NCBI GenBank assembly: GCA_020635175.1
Contig: JACKAH010000001.1
Coordinates: 62,001 to 126,000 of the forward strand
From: Deltaproteobacteria bacterium
Lineage (GTDB): Bacteria; Bdellovibrionota_C; UBA2361; J135
Length of the DNA stretch: 64,000 bases
Direction: 5' to 3'
Shown piece by piece: positions 25,084 to 33,254 of this stretch. The position numbers and the translations under genes are program-made. Within the stretch, counting starts at the first letter, position 1. Each line of letters opens with the position of its first letter. A model generated the notes under the pieces. That model did not search any database, had not been told where the DNA came from, and saw only the letters and a program-made list of their open reading frames with translations.

Positions 25084-27014
25084 TAGCAATTGTAAGTTTC
25101 ATAGCAGCTGTAGTCAGTATCTTAAGTGGTAATTTGCTACTCTTATTTGCCTCATTCTTAGGCGTTTTATTCTATGCTTCAAGATTAAAATCAGATTTAG
25201 AATCGATTGAATCAACTGTTTACCAATCCTTTTATGCTGATGCACGTGGTAAGCGTTCTAGAGATCTCAATGCATCGAAGCAAGAACCCCATACTGAAGC
25301 AGCTCGACATATAATCTCTTTGCTTGAGGGACTAAATGCCAGAGTAAGTTCCCTTGAGTGGGATGCTGACTCTCATCATGAAACAAGTTTTACGATTGAT
25401 AAAACTCTGCAGCGCGACCCACGTGAAGATAAGCGTTACTTTAAAGAGTTAGTTGATACAATTTATGAGAGGTTTAGATGCAGTGCTGTTGCGATAATCT
25501 TTCGTGATAACAATCTCTATACACGTGGCGTGAGGGGAGATAGATACAAGGAGCATCTACTACATTTTGTTTCTAGTTATTTGCGCTTAGACGATAGATC
25601 TATATTTGGCTTAAAGGATCTGTATCAAGATGACTCTCGTTTGTCTCAGTTAATTGATTTTGGCTGTCGTTACTGCGTGTGCAAGCCGATTGAGCTAGAA
25701 TCAGGAGAGAGTGGTATCTTATGGCTCGGTTATAGTGAATCTCAGTTGCCTTCTGAGACAGAGCTTAAATGGATCGGTGCGATTGCTGAAAAGGTTGGAA
25801 AGCAAATTTCTGTTCAAAACAAGTTTGCTAGCCTCTCTTCTGAAGTTGAGCAGGTAGAGTTAGCTGCAAAAGCTAGAAGTAAATTCTTTGCAAATATGTC
25901 TCATGACATTAGGACCCCGTTAAACAATTTGAAAAACTTACTCGCTTTAGTTCAGTTTGAGGAAACCTCGCCTGAGTCACGTAAGATGATTGGTACGGCC
26001 CTTGATAACTGTGATCAGATGGCAGATATAGTTGATGACATATTGTCATACTCTCGTTTTCAGCTAGGACAACTAACAGCGAACAATCGACCAGCAAATG
26101 TGCTTGGAATAGTTAAACGTTTAGTTGATGGATTTAAGCCAGCCGCGGACGTGAAGGGCTTAGAGCTTTCTTTGACTTACCCTAGTACGTCAACTTTTGC
26201 TGAAGTTGATGTTAAGCATTTAAGACGTATCGTCAGTAATTTGATTAGTAATGCCATAAAATACACCAAAGAGGGTCGAGTTGATGTGATTGTAGAGAAT
26301 AGATCCGACTCTACTTTGTCAGTTGTGGTCAAGGATACCGGTGTAGGCTTAAAGCAGGATCAGCTTCAAGCGCTATTTACACCATTTACCCGTTTCGATC
26401 AGTCTGGAGTTGAGGGAATTGGTCTTGGTTTGGCGCTGAGTCAGGTTTTAGCTCAATTAAGTGATGCTGAGATCTTGGTTAGCTCTGAGTTTGAACGTGG
26501 TTCAGAGTTTGAGCTTAGGATGAAAGCAGTTGAGATCGAGATGGACGGAATTGTTGATCTTGAGCTTAAAAGAGAGGAGTTGATTGATTACAAGCAGGGT
26601 GAGCTTTCGCCAGAGCAGAGGAGGCAGATTGCTATTCTCTTAGTAGATGATGACAAGGATGCTGTTGATAGTATGGCTAGGCTTTTAACCTTAGCAGGAT
26701 TTGCAACATATAGCTGTTATACAGTTTTTGATGCTCTTAAGACCTTAGACTCTCGAAAGGTCGACTTTGTTATCAGTGATGACACGATGCCTGATGGTGG
26801 TGGCGCCTCGATATTAAAACGATCTACTGAATCTAAAATACCTACTCTAATCGCTTCAGGTAATAACACTCCTGAAGATCTTAAGAGAATCGAGTCACTT
26901 GGAGCTGCAGGGTTTTTATCAAAACCGCTTTCTTTGCCAGAAGTTGTGAGGTGGATAGAAGGTAAGTATATTCAACAAGATACAATTGGCTCTTCCAAAA
27001 AAGCTGAAGTATAA
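25080..27014 (+). CDS. Hybrid sensor histidine kinase with C-terminal receiver
   Basis: The 644-residue protein has two N-terminal membrane helices, a coiled linker, a GAF-like sensor region at about 110-255, a HisKA domain with phosphoacceptor His275 (FFANMSHDIRTPLN), an HATPase domain (NLISNAIKYT, VVKDTGVGL, GIGLGLALSQ) and a C-terminal receiver (ILLVDDDKDAVDS...VISDDTMPDG). Its ATG overlaps the stop codon of the MshEN-receiver gene, so the two are likely partners. Placement at the end of the Tad operon suggests control of pilus production or activity. Confidence 0.92.
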   Translation: MIAIVSFIAAVVSILSGNLLLLFASFLGVLFYASRLKSDLESIESTVYQSFYADARGKRSRDLNASKQEPHTEAARHIISLLEGLNARVSSLEWDADSHHETSFTIDKTLQRDPREDKRYFKELVDTIYERFRCSAVAIIFRDNNLYTRGVRGDRYKEHLLHFVSSYLRLDDRSIFGLKDLYQDDSRLSQLIDFGCRYCVCKPIELESGESGILWLGYSESQLPSETELKWIGAIAEKVGKQISVQNKFASLSSEVEQVELAAKARSKFFANMSHDIRTPLNNLKNLLALVQFEETSPESRKMIGTALDNCDQMADIVDDILSYSRFQLGQLTANNRPANVLGIVKRLVDGFKPAADVKGLELSLTYPSTSTFAEVDVKHLRRIVSNLISNAIKYTKEGRVDVIVENRSDSTLSVVVKDTGVGLKQDQLQALFTPFTRFDQSGVEGIGLGLALSQVLAQLSDAEILVSSEFERGSEFELRMKAVEIEMDGIVDLELKREELIDYKQGELSPEQRRQIAILLVDDDKDAVDSMARLLTLAGFATYSCYTVFDALKTLDSRKVDFVISDDTMPDGGGASILKRSTESKIPTLIASGNNTPEDLKRIESLGAAGFLSKPLSLPEVVRWIEGKYIQQDTIGSSKKAEV

Positions 27015-27091
27015 TACTATTTATAAACTGAACGACACCATTAAGGCTCTTATGAGCATGTGTCAGATTCCGTAATGAAATAGAAAAGGCA

Positions 27092-27142
27092 TGTCATTGC
27101 GAAGAAGCCATCCTGAAGGGATGACGACTGTGGCAATCTGTT
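27092..27142. mobile_element. REP/MITE-like element, half copy 2
   Basis: TGTCATTGCGA begins at 27092 and a CATCC/GGATG mini-stem follows. A second REP-like internal motif (GGCAATCTG) is near 27133. The matching right end is missing, so this is a truncated copy of the element seen complete at 9101-9217 and 63389-63479. Confidence 0.55.
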
Positions 27143-27168
27143 CGAATTAGAATTTTGTTAAAAAAGAG

Positions 27169-27732
27169 ATGCAAATGCAACCACGACCAGAAGAATCAGG
27201 ATACTTTTTAACAACATTAGAAAGCGCACTTGGATGGGCACGTAAGTATTCTCTATTTAGTTACCCCTTTGTTACTGCTTGTTGTGGAATGGAGTTTATG
27301 GCAGTTAACTGTTCGCATTACGACACAGATAGATTTGGAGCAGCTCTTCCAAGATTTACCCCAAGGCAATCAGATCTTTTAATGGTAGTTGGAACTATTA
27401 CACACAAGCAAGCTCCTGTACTTTTGCGAGTTTATGAGCAGATGGCAGAACCTAAGTGGGTAGTTGCATTTGGTGCTTGTGCCTCGTCGGGTGGATTTTA
27501 TGATAACTACGCTACTGTAGCTGGAATCGATAAGATTATTCCTGTCGATATGTATATTCCAGGCTGTCCACCAAGACCTGAAACTGTAATCGATGCATTG
27601 ATGTATCTGCAACGAGATATTCAACGCTCTAAGCAGCAATACGTTGAGAGTCATGGAGGTAAACAACCTCACCCAGGCTTACCTGAACTTCTTGGAGATG
27701 AGATTAATACTGGGCTTTCTCCTCGAGAATAG
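27169..27732 (+). CDS. nuoB: NADH-quinone oxidoreductase subunit B (NuoB)
   Basis: The 187-residue iron-sulfur subunit holds the terminal N2 [4Fe-4S] cluster of complex I. All four ligands are visible: adjacent Cys38-Cys39 (TACCGMEFM), Cys104 (GACASSGGF) and Cys133 (YIPGCPPRPE). The length and motif order are normal. No other nuo gene is adjacent: the upstream gene is a histidine kinase and the downstream gene is convergent. It is therefore an isolated nuoB or the last remnant of a split operon. Confidence 0.95.
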   Translation: MQMQPRPEESGYFLTTLESALGWARKYSLFSYPFVTACCGMEFMAVNCSHYDTDRFGAALPRFTPRQSDLLMVVGTITHKQAPVLLRVYEQMAEPKWVVAFGACASSGGFYDNYATVAGIDKIIPVDMYIPGCPPRPETVIDALMYLQRDIQRSKQQYVESHGGKQPHPGLPELLGDEINTGLSPRE

Positions 27733-27741
27733 AGCGCCTGT

Positions 27742-28578
27742 TTACAGCTCTACCACCTCTTTAACGCAGTAATGACCCCGCTTGTCTTGTGTAATTGTGG
27801 CTGCACTTATCTCAGGGTCGTGCTGAAAAGCAACTATAGATTCAGAGTCTACAGCTTTCTTTAGGAATTCATCTTTTTCCTGCATTAATAAAGCGGCATG
27901 AATATCGTACCCCATATTAAATGGAACAGGTAGGTGTTTGCTGGTGGGGACAACATCGGTTGCAAACATGATTGATTTTGAACCGTCTTTAATTTCGATC
28001 CACTGTTGACCAATTGTGTGGCCATCGCACTGGTGTACCCAAAGATCTGGGTATATCTCCTGGCTTCCACTTGTGAAATTAACCTCTTTCATCATTTCGA
28101 GTGCGCTTACGTTTTCAGGAAGGTAGCTAGCTTTCTCTCTTTGGTTTGGGTGTTTAGCATTTGCAAAGTTTGCGCTTGTGATATGTGCGATTGCTTTTGG
28201 ATAACAAGGTTTAATATCGCCGCCTTCTTGATTCGCCCATCTAGAGATGCCTCCAGCGTGATCAAAGTGCAGGTGAGTAAAGATGACATCCGTTATCTCT
28301 TCAGGATTAAAACCCCACTGGCTTTCAGGGAAATTTTCTATTGCAAATATCTCCGCTCTCTTTTCATCCCATTTATCTCCACAGCCAACATCAACAAGTA
28401 TTTTTCTTTGCCCATCACTTATTACTAGTGAGCGAGCAGCAAGTCTAATTCTATTCTGATCATCTGCAGGGATGAGCTTGTTCCAAAGGTTTTTAGGAAC
28501 GGCTCCAAACATTGAGCCACCATCTAACTTTAAGAAACCAAGATTATGGCTTGATACGTTAAATCTTCCAAATTTCAT
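27742..28578 (-). CDS. MBL-fold metallo-hydrolase
   Basis: The 278-residue protein has the metallo-beta-lactamase motif THLHFDHAGG (His102, His104, Asp106, His107 counted from ATG 28578), and later His residues (WVHQCDGHTIGQQWI, FATDVV) supply the remaining ligands. The overall pattern, with LVDVGCG and the GH-G segment, resembles the lactonase-like (quorum-quenching-type) branch, but the substrate cannot be read from the sequence. ATG 28578 has GAGGA upstream and begins 2 bp after the stop of the ATPase gene, so the two are co-transcribed. Confidence 0.88.
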   Translation of the reverse strand: MKFGRFNVSSHNLGFLKLDGGSMFGAVPKNLWNKLIPADDQNRIRLAARSLVISDGQRKILVDVGCGDKWDEKRAEIFAIENFPESQWGFNPEEITDVIFTHLHFDHAGGISRWANQEGGDIKPCYPKAIAHITSANFANAKHPNQREKASYLPENVSALEMMKEVNFTSGSQEIYPDLWVHQCDGHTIGQQWIEIKDGSKSIMFATDVVPTSKHLPVPFNMGYDIHAALLMQEKDEFLKKAVDSESIVAFQHDPEISAATITQDKRGHYCVKEVVEL

Positions 28579-28580
28579 AT

Positions 28581-29741
28581 TCAAATTCCTCTATAAATAC
28601 TAGCTGCAGGAATACAGCTTATATCTTCATGCAAATAGTATTCACTGCCTGCATATATTACACAGCCTTTAACTTTCTTCTCGGATCTTTCCTTTAAAAA
28701 GCTTTTTAGATTAGTAAAATCCTTTTGTCGAAGTTTTTTACTAGCTTTAATTTCAATTGCATGAAGAATCCCATCTTCTTCATAGATCAAATCAATTTCA
28801 TTGTTGCCAACACTTTTATAATAGAAAAAATTATCAGTTTTTATTAGGCCTAGCTTTCTTCTTTTTTCAAACTCTGAGATTACAAAATTTTCAAAAAGCT
28901 GCCCTTCAGAGACTCGTGCATTTAGAGCAGTCATTATTCCATTATCAGCAAAGTACATCTTAGCTGCTTTGATATATCTCTTTGCAGGACCGTACTGATA
29001 TCCATATAGCTTAAATGCTAGATCGGATTGAGTTAAGATATTTAAGTATTTTTTAGCTGTTGGGTGGCTTAGTCCGGAGTCTTGAGCAAAGCTTGATACT
29101 TCAAGGTGAGATCCGATTGAGCGCGCAAGGTGATGTAGGATTGCAAGTAGACCCTCGACATTCTCGATATTTGATAATTGGGCTAAGTCTCTTGTGAAAT
29201 AAGTGTTCTTATATTGTTTTAGAATCCCTTGTTTTTGGGAACTATTATCTGCCGCTATAACTTCAGGAAACCCTCCGTATGTTAAAGCCTCAGTAAGCTT
29301 TCTCTGAGCTTGATTCAATTTTATTGGATCTAGTTTATCGTTTAAGATCTGATGAGTAGAGTGCCCCAGCTCCTCTCCCCAACAGAAGGTTGGTAAGTGC
29401 TGAATATGAATCCTACCAGCCAATGTGTCTGCAGATTGATCTAGAAGCCCTAAGCTGCTAGAGCCAGTCATGCAAACCTTAAAGTCCTTACGATCGATTC
29501 TGTATTTAATTGCAATGGTTAGCTCTGGTGCCCTTTGTACCTCGTCGATAATTGCATTTGCAGCGAGTGATTCAATCAACCCCTTTGGGTCTGATTTAGC
29601 CCATTGAAGGTGATCAAGATCATCGAGAGTTATGTAGCTATATTCAGGAAACCTGTTTCTTAGCAGGGTTGTTTTGCCAGCTCGCCTTGGGCCAATTAGA
29701 AGAAGATTATTATTTTTTAGCTCTATCCATCTTGAAAACAT
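28581..29741 (-). CDS. ATPase with DUF4143-type C-terminal nuclease-like domain
   Basis: The 386-residue AAA-type ATPase has Walker A GPRRAGKTT (17-25), Walker B AIIDEVQ (63-69), a sensor segment MTGSSSLGLL, and a C-terminal PD-(D/E)xK-like motif (NEIDLIY...AIEIKASKK) as in DUF4143 proteins. These proteins are common in prokaryotes; many are of unknown role. It is coupled to the MBL-fold gene downstream. A TTGACT-16 bp-TATTAT promoter ends 6 nt before the ATG, so the mRNA is probably leaderless. Two relatives occur at 53447 and 63743. Confidence 0.85.
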   Translation of the reverse strand: MFSRWIELKNNNLLLIGPRRAGKTTLLRNRFPEYSYITLDDLDHLQWAKSDPKGLIESLAANAIIDEVQRAPELTIAIKYRIDRKDFKVCMTGSSSLGLLDQSADTLAGRIHIQHLPTFCWGEELGHSTHQILNDKLDPIKLNQAQRKLTEALTYGGFPEVIAADNSSQKQGILKQYKNTYFTRDLAQLSNIENVEGLLAILHHLARSIGSHLEVSSFAQDSGLSHPTAKKYLNILTQSDLAFKLYGYQYGPAKRYIKAAKMYFADNGIMTALNARVSEGQLFENFVISEFEKRRKLGLIKTDNFFYYKSVGNNEIDLIYEEDGILHAIEIKASKKLRQKDFTNLKSFLKERSEKKVKGCVIYAGSEYYLHEDISCIPAASIYRGI

Positions 29742-29747
29742 GCTTTA

Positions 29748-29775
29748 ATAATATCATGGATATTTTGAAAGTCAA
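29748..29775 (-). promoter_or_regulatory. Promoter for the DUF4143-type ATPase, probably leaderless
   Basis: On the minus strand TTGACT (29775-29770) and TATTAT (29753-29748) are 16 bp apart. The -10 box ends 6 nt before the ATG at 29741, so transcription should begin at or next to the A of the start codon, with no leader. Confidence 0.6.
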
Positions 29776-29808
29776 TTTTAATATGACCTGCATAACCCTC
29801 TGAATATT

Positions 29809-30579
29809 TTAGATTTTAAAAAAATCTCTAGTAGTTTGGGATAATATGCGAGCACATTGCTCGAACGGGATCTCCTTAACTTCAGCAATCTTTTTAGCGG
29901 TGTGAATAGTATGTGCGGGCTCGCATCTTCTGCCTCTAAAAGGCTCAGGTGCTAGGTACGGTGCATCTGTTTCAACCATGATCTGCTCAAGTGGTACCTC
30001 TTTCACTACGGTGCGTACATCTTCAGATTTTTTAAATGTTACCGGGCCAGGAAAAGAGACTAAGAAATTAATCTGCGCTAATTTTTTAGCGAACTGAGCG
30101 TCTTCAGCAAAGCAATGAAATACCCCACCAACCTTTTCGGCTTCCATCTCTTTAAGTATCTCATAGCACTGCTCGCCAGCGGATCTAGAATGTATAATCA
30201 GAGGTTTCTTTACTTCGTGAGCAATCTCAATCTGTAATCTAAACCATTTGTATTGCAGATCTTGAGGTGACCAGTCTCTGAAAAAATCTAAACCTGTTTC
30301 CCCAATAGCAACAACTTTAGGATGTTTTGCTAGCTCAACTAAGCGTCCCCGATCAATCTCTACTTCAGCATCGTGGGGATGTATTCCTGCAGTGGCGTAA
30401 ATGCAGTCATACTTTTCAGCTAATGCAATCGATCTGTCGTTTGATAAAAATCCTTCGCTTGCCCCGATATTGATCATGGTGGTGACACCGGCAGCTAATG
30501 CTCGCTCGATAACCTCCTCCCGATCTGGATCAAATGGGGCTGTATCGATATGTGTGTGAGAGTCAATAATTTCAATCAT
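29809..30579 (-). CDS. tatD: TatD-family metal-dependent hydrolase (DNase)
   Basis: The 256-residue TIM-barrel hydrolase carries the TatD pattern: DSHTHID (His8, His10) near the start, VAIGETGLDF, KPLIIHSRSA, GVFHCFAED and a terminal VETDAPYLAPEP. TatD proteins are 3'-5' DNases. The start ATG at 30579 is preceded at exactly 6 nt by TATACT on the minus strand, which suggests leaderless transcription. Confidence 0.93.
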   Translation of the reverse strand: MIEIIDSHTHIDTAPFDPDREEVIERALAAGVTTMINIGASEGFLSNDRSIALAEKYDCIYATAGIHPHDAEVEIDRGRLVELAKHPKVVAIGETGLDFFRDWSPQDLQYKWFRLQIEIAHEVKKPLIIHSRSAGEQCYEILKEMEAEKVGGVFHCFAEDAQFAKKLAQINFLVSFPGPVTFKKSEDVRTVVKEVPLEQIMVETDAPYLAPEPFRGRRCEPAHTIHTAKKIAEVKEIPFEQCARILSQTTRDFFKI

Positions 30580-30585
30580 TACTCT

Positions 30586-30591
30586 AGTATA
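30586..30591 (-). promoter_or_regulatory. -10 box of tatD, leaderless arrangement
   Basis: TATACT (minus strand, 30591-30586) lies 6 nt before ATG 30579. A weak -35 (TTTAGC, 30614-30609) is 17 bp upstream. Confidence 0.4.
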
Positions 30592-30670
30592 TTAGATTTT
30601 TTGCTTCAGCTAAATCCTATCTAACTATACGTATTTAAGTAATAAATTGTTTCGAGAAGCTAGTTTAGTT

Positions 30671-30889
30671 TTAGGCTCCTAGGCTCGTACGGATGAAATA
30701 TAGGCCTATCGCTAGCAACATAAATAGTAGGCAGAACTTCATTGATTTAAGTCCATATGCCTTAATTTTATCGCTCTTTTTAACAGTTCCAGCGAAGTGA
30801 AAAACACAGCCGGCTCCAACTGAAAGCATTGCTAAAAAGCCCATGCTTAACATGATTAAAGCTCCAAAACTTCCTGTAATTAGTTCCAT
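30671..30889 (-). CDS. Small two-helix membrane protein
   Basis: The 72-residue protein has two hydrophobic segments (ALIMLSMGFLAMLSVGAGCVF and FCLLFMLLAIGLYFI) joined by a Lys-rich loop. AAAGGAGAGG precedes the ATG, which strongly supports translation. No homologous family is recognised. It sits between tatD and a large secreted FG-GAP protein, all on the minus strand. Confidence 0.65.
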   Translation of the reverse strand: MELITGSFGALIMLSMGFLAMLSVGAGCVFHFAGTVKKSDKIKAYGLKSMKFCLLFMLLAIGLYFIRTSLGA

Positions 30890-30918
30890 AGTTTCCTCTC
30901 CTTTTTTAAAAGTCGTCT

Positions 30919-32940
30919 TTAGCTTTTACTCTTTTTTACTTTTATTTTGGCGCTCGAGCTATAAGCAGTGGCGCTTATAGGGTTTTTGCCATAGCAAGCT
31001 ACCTTAACTTTCGCTCCTTTCTTTACGTTTCTTGTATAAGGAGGAGTCATAAATTCATGTATCTTTGTGCGCTTTTTCTTCTTTCCACTTTTGTTTTTAA
31101 AGATCTCTGTGACCTTGCATACATGTGACGTAGCGTATTGGATTGACGTAAAGTCAATCGTAAGTTTTTTACCACTTGAATTCAAATTTGGTTTTGTTGG
31201 TGGAGCAGAAAATCCCAAGTCATAAAAATCATTTTCTGAATTCCCAGAGCTGCCCGATCCTCCGGAGCCTTGCCCGTCATTCGAGCTACCAGAATCGCCG
31301 CTATCACCACCTGTTGGCGGAGTTGAGTTGCCAACCGTTGCGTTCACATCAACACCAGTACTAGCTCCATTAGAAACAGTTATCGTGCTTTGGTTATCAA
31401 AAAGATATCCGTTTAAGCTTAGAGAAAGTGGATAAGTTCCAGCAGGTATTCCAGTTAGTTTGAATCTACCAGCAGTGTCAGTGTATATAGTATATTGACC
31501 TATCTGAACTTTAACGTTCGTTAATCCATAGAAATCGAAAATTTCAGTTGAATTGTTCTCTCTCCATGTGTCAGTGAGGTTTGGTGTACTCAAAGTAAAA
31601 GCTAAGTTATTTGTGATGAATGAACCTACTCCAGGATTGAACGCAAAGTTGTAGCTAATTGGAGACGTTGAACTTTGAAACAAAATATCTAACAAGCCAT
31701 CTCCGTTAAAGTCGAATATTCTCGGAATAGTAAGAAAATTCGCGATTGATGGAATGATGGTAAGTCCTGGTTGGAAAAAACTAGACGTCAAAAGTGAATT
31801 TGCCTTATTCTTATAAACTTCGGCGACATGAAATCCTGAATTGTTATGGTATGCGATTAAGTCGCTAAATCCATCATTATTGATGTCTTCGAATGAAAGT
31901 TGTGTCTCAGGATAAATGAAATCTCCTCCATTAGTCGAGAAGCTGTAGGTTTCGCTTGTTGGTAACGCGAAGGTTGCATTACCAATATTGAGGGCTGTAT
32001 GTATAGTAAACCCGTGAACTGAAAATCCATAAGATCGCGTTGTGATTTCTAAATCTATCAGTTTATCACCATTTATATCCTGGCAATGTAGGGTTGGTTT
32101 CAGATCTTTATTACTTGAATCTAAAATACTGAAGTAGCTAGTCGAAAACCCTGCATTTCCATCATTCAAGCTAACTGAAACACTAAATAGGATATGGTAG
32201 TCTGGAAAACCATTATAGTCGTAAAAATATAATGTAGGGTTTAGTGTAACAATATCGTTATCACCATCATTATCTACGTCGATGATACAAGAATCTTTTA
32301 CCTCGAAATCAATAGGCAAGGTTGTCATCCCACCAGTACTTAGAAAAATCTTGTAAGTAACGTTTTTATAGTTGTAGGCATAAATTCCCGAACTTGGTAG
32401 GAAAGGTGTATTTCTTGTGTCAACAACAATGTTTTTTGTGCCTAGATCATTAACAAAAAGATCCTCATATCCGTCTCCATCTACGTCTTTGCTTTGCACG
32501 TGAGCTATACTACTGCCATTTGTAGTTGCACTATCACCAACAGGAAGTGGGATAGATATAAAATCCCCTGATTGATTATTCAGTAACCCAACTAGTTTCG
32601 TGTTCCCAGAACCAGATGAGGGAGCAAGCAGTTCTACGATAAGATCTTGATAACCGTCCCGTGATGATGGCAGGTCTGCTAGGTAAACTCCGTTTACAAG
32701 TTCACCAGCGCCAAAGTCTAAGTTTGATTGAGTGCCGTTAATTATATCTTGTAAAACTACATATTGATTAGTGCCAAATGAAGTGCCGCTTGGCTCTTTG
32801 TTATCAAGTTGAAAGGCTATGTTTTGATTTAAGGCGGGTGCCCCGCTGATTCTTACAGACCCGTGCACGCTTCCTTGGCTAAATGCACTAACAGTAAGTA
32901 AAAGAAATTGAATAACAAAAATATAAAAGAGTCTCTTCAT
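30919..32940 (-). CDS. Secreted FG-GAP/VCBS-repeat protein with Lys-rich C-terminal module
   Basis: The 673-residue protein has a signal peptide (MKRLFYIFVIQFLLLTVSAFS). At least five FG-GAP/VCBS calcium-binding repeats follow, for example DVDGDGYEDLFVN, DVDNDGDNDIV, DINGDKLIDLE, DINNDGFSDLI and DFNGDGLLDIL. Next comes a carboxypeptidase-regulatory-like domain (YTDTAGRFKLTGIPAGTYPLSLSLNGY), a Gly/Ser linker and a C-terminal module of about 90 residues, rich in Lys with two Cys (SHVCKVTEIFKNKSGKKKKR...VKVACYGKNP). The FG-GAP region should be a beta-propeller exposed outside the cell. The end module may be shared with the 43269 and 46432 genes. Confidence 0.82.
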   Translation of the reverse strand: MKRLFYIFVIQFLLLTVSAFSQGSVHGSVRISGAPALNQNIAFQLDNKEPSGTSFGTNQYVVLQDIINGTQSNLDFGAGELVNGVYLADLPSSRDGYQDLIVELLAPSSGSGNTKLVGLLNNQSGDFISIPLPVGDSATTNGSSIAHVQSKDVDGDGYEDLFVNDLGTKNIVVDTRNTPFLPSSGIYAYNYKNVTYKIFLSTGGMTTLPIDFEVKDSCIIDVDNDGDNDIVTLNPTLYFYDYNGFPDYHILFSVSVSLNDGNAGFSTSYFSILDSSNKDLKPTLHCQDINGDKLIDLEITTRSYGFSVHGFTIHTALNIGNATFALPTSETYSFSTNGGDFIYPETQLSFEDINNDGFSDLIAYHNNSGFHVAEVYKNKANSLLTSSFFQPGLTIIPSIANFLTIPRIFDFNGDGLLDILFQSSTSPISYNFAFNPGVGSFITNNLAFTLSTPNLTDTWRENNSTEIFDFYGLTNVKVQIGQYTIYTDTAGRFKLTGIPAGTYPLSLSLNGYLFDNQSTITVSNGASTGVDVNATVGNSTPPTGGDSGDSGSSNDGQGSGGSGSSGNSENDFYDLGFSAPPTKPNLNSSGKKLTIDFTSIQYATSHVCKVTEIFKNKSGKKKKRTKIHEFMTPPYTRNVKKGAKVKVACYGKNPISATAYSSSAKIKVKKSKS

Positions 32941-33254
32941 CTCGCTTATCCTGCTAGGTTTGTTGCTTGCACCAAAGAGTGTACATGAGGTTTTGTACCC
33001 CTCAATACTGTTGTCAGCAATTTTTCATAATAGTTTCCTTCTTTTTTTACCAACGATTTAAGTGGATTACGGAGGATAGCAGTGCAACTCTCTGCGTAGC
33101 ATTAGGCAATTTGGCTCTTATGGTGCGCCTAGTTAAGCACTCTCTCGGTATGTAGGTACTTGATATGTGCAGACTGCACATCCCCTGGCATAAAATGTGC
33201 ATTATCCACAAATGAAGCAGTGGTGGGGTATTTCATTAATCTAATTGGTTGTTT
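32941..33254. other. Divergent intergenic region with a perfect 17-nt palindrome
   Basis: The 314-bp gap separates divergent secreted-protein genes. ATGTGCAG-A-CTGCACAT (33165-33181) is a perfect inverted repeat, and a third half site ATGTGCAT lies at 33194-33201. Both sit about 55-90 bp before the plus-strand gene, where an operator would be expected. Short frames here have no convincing start and are not called. Confidence 0.5.

Noticed and set aside
32967..33155. 62-residue frame in the divergent intergenic region
   Set aside because: No ribosome site and poor codon use; Phe- and Cys-rich random translation.
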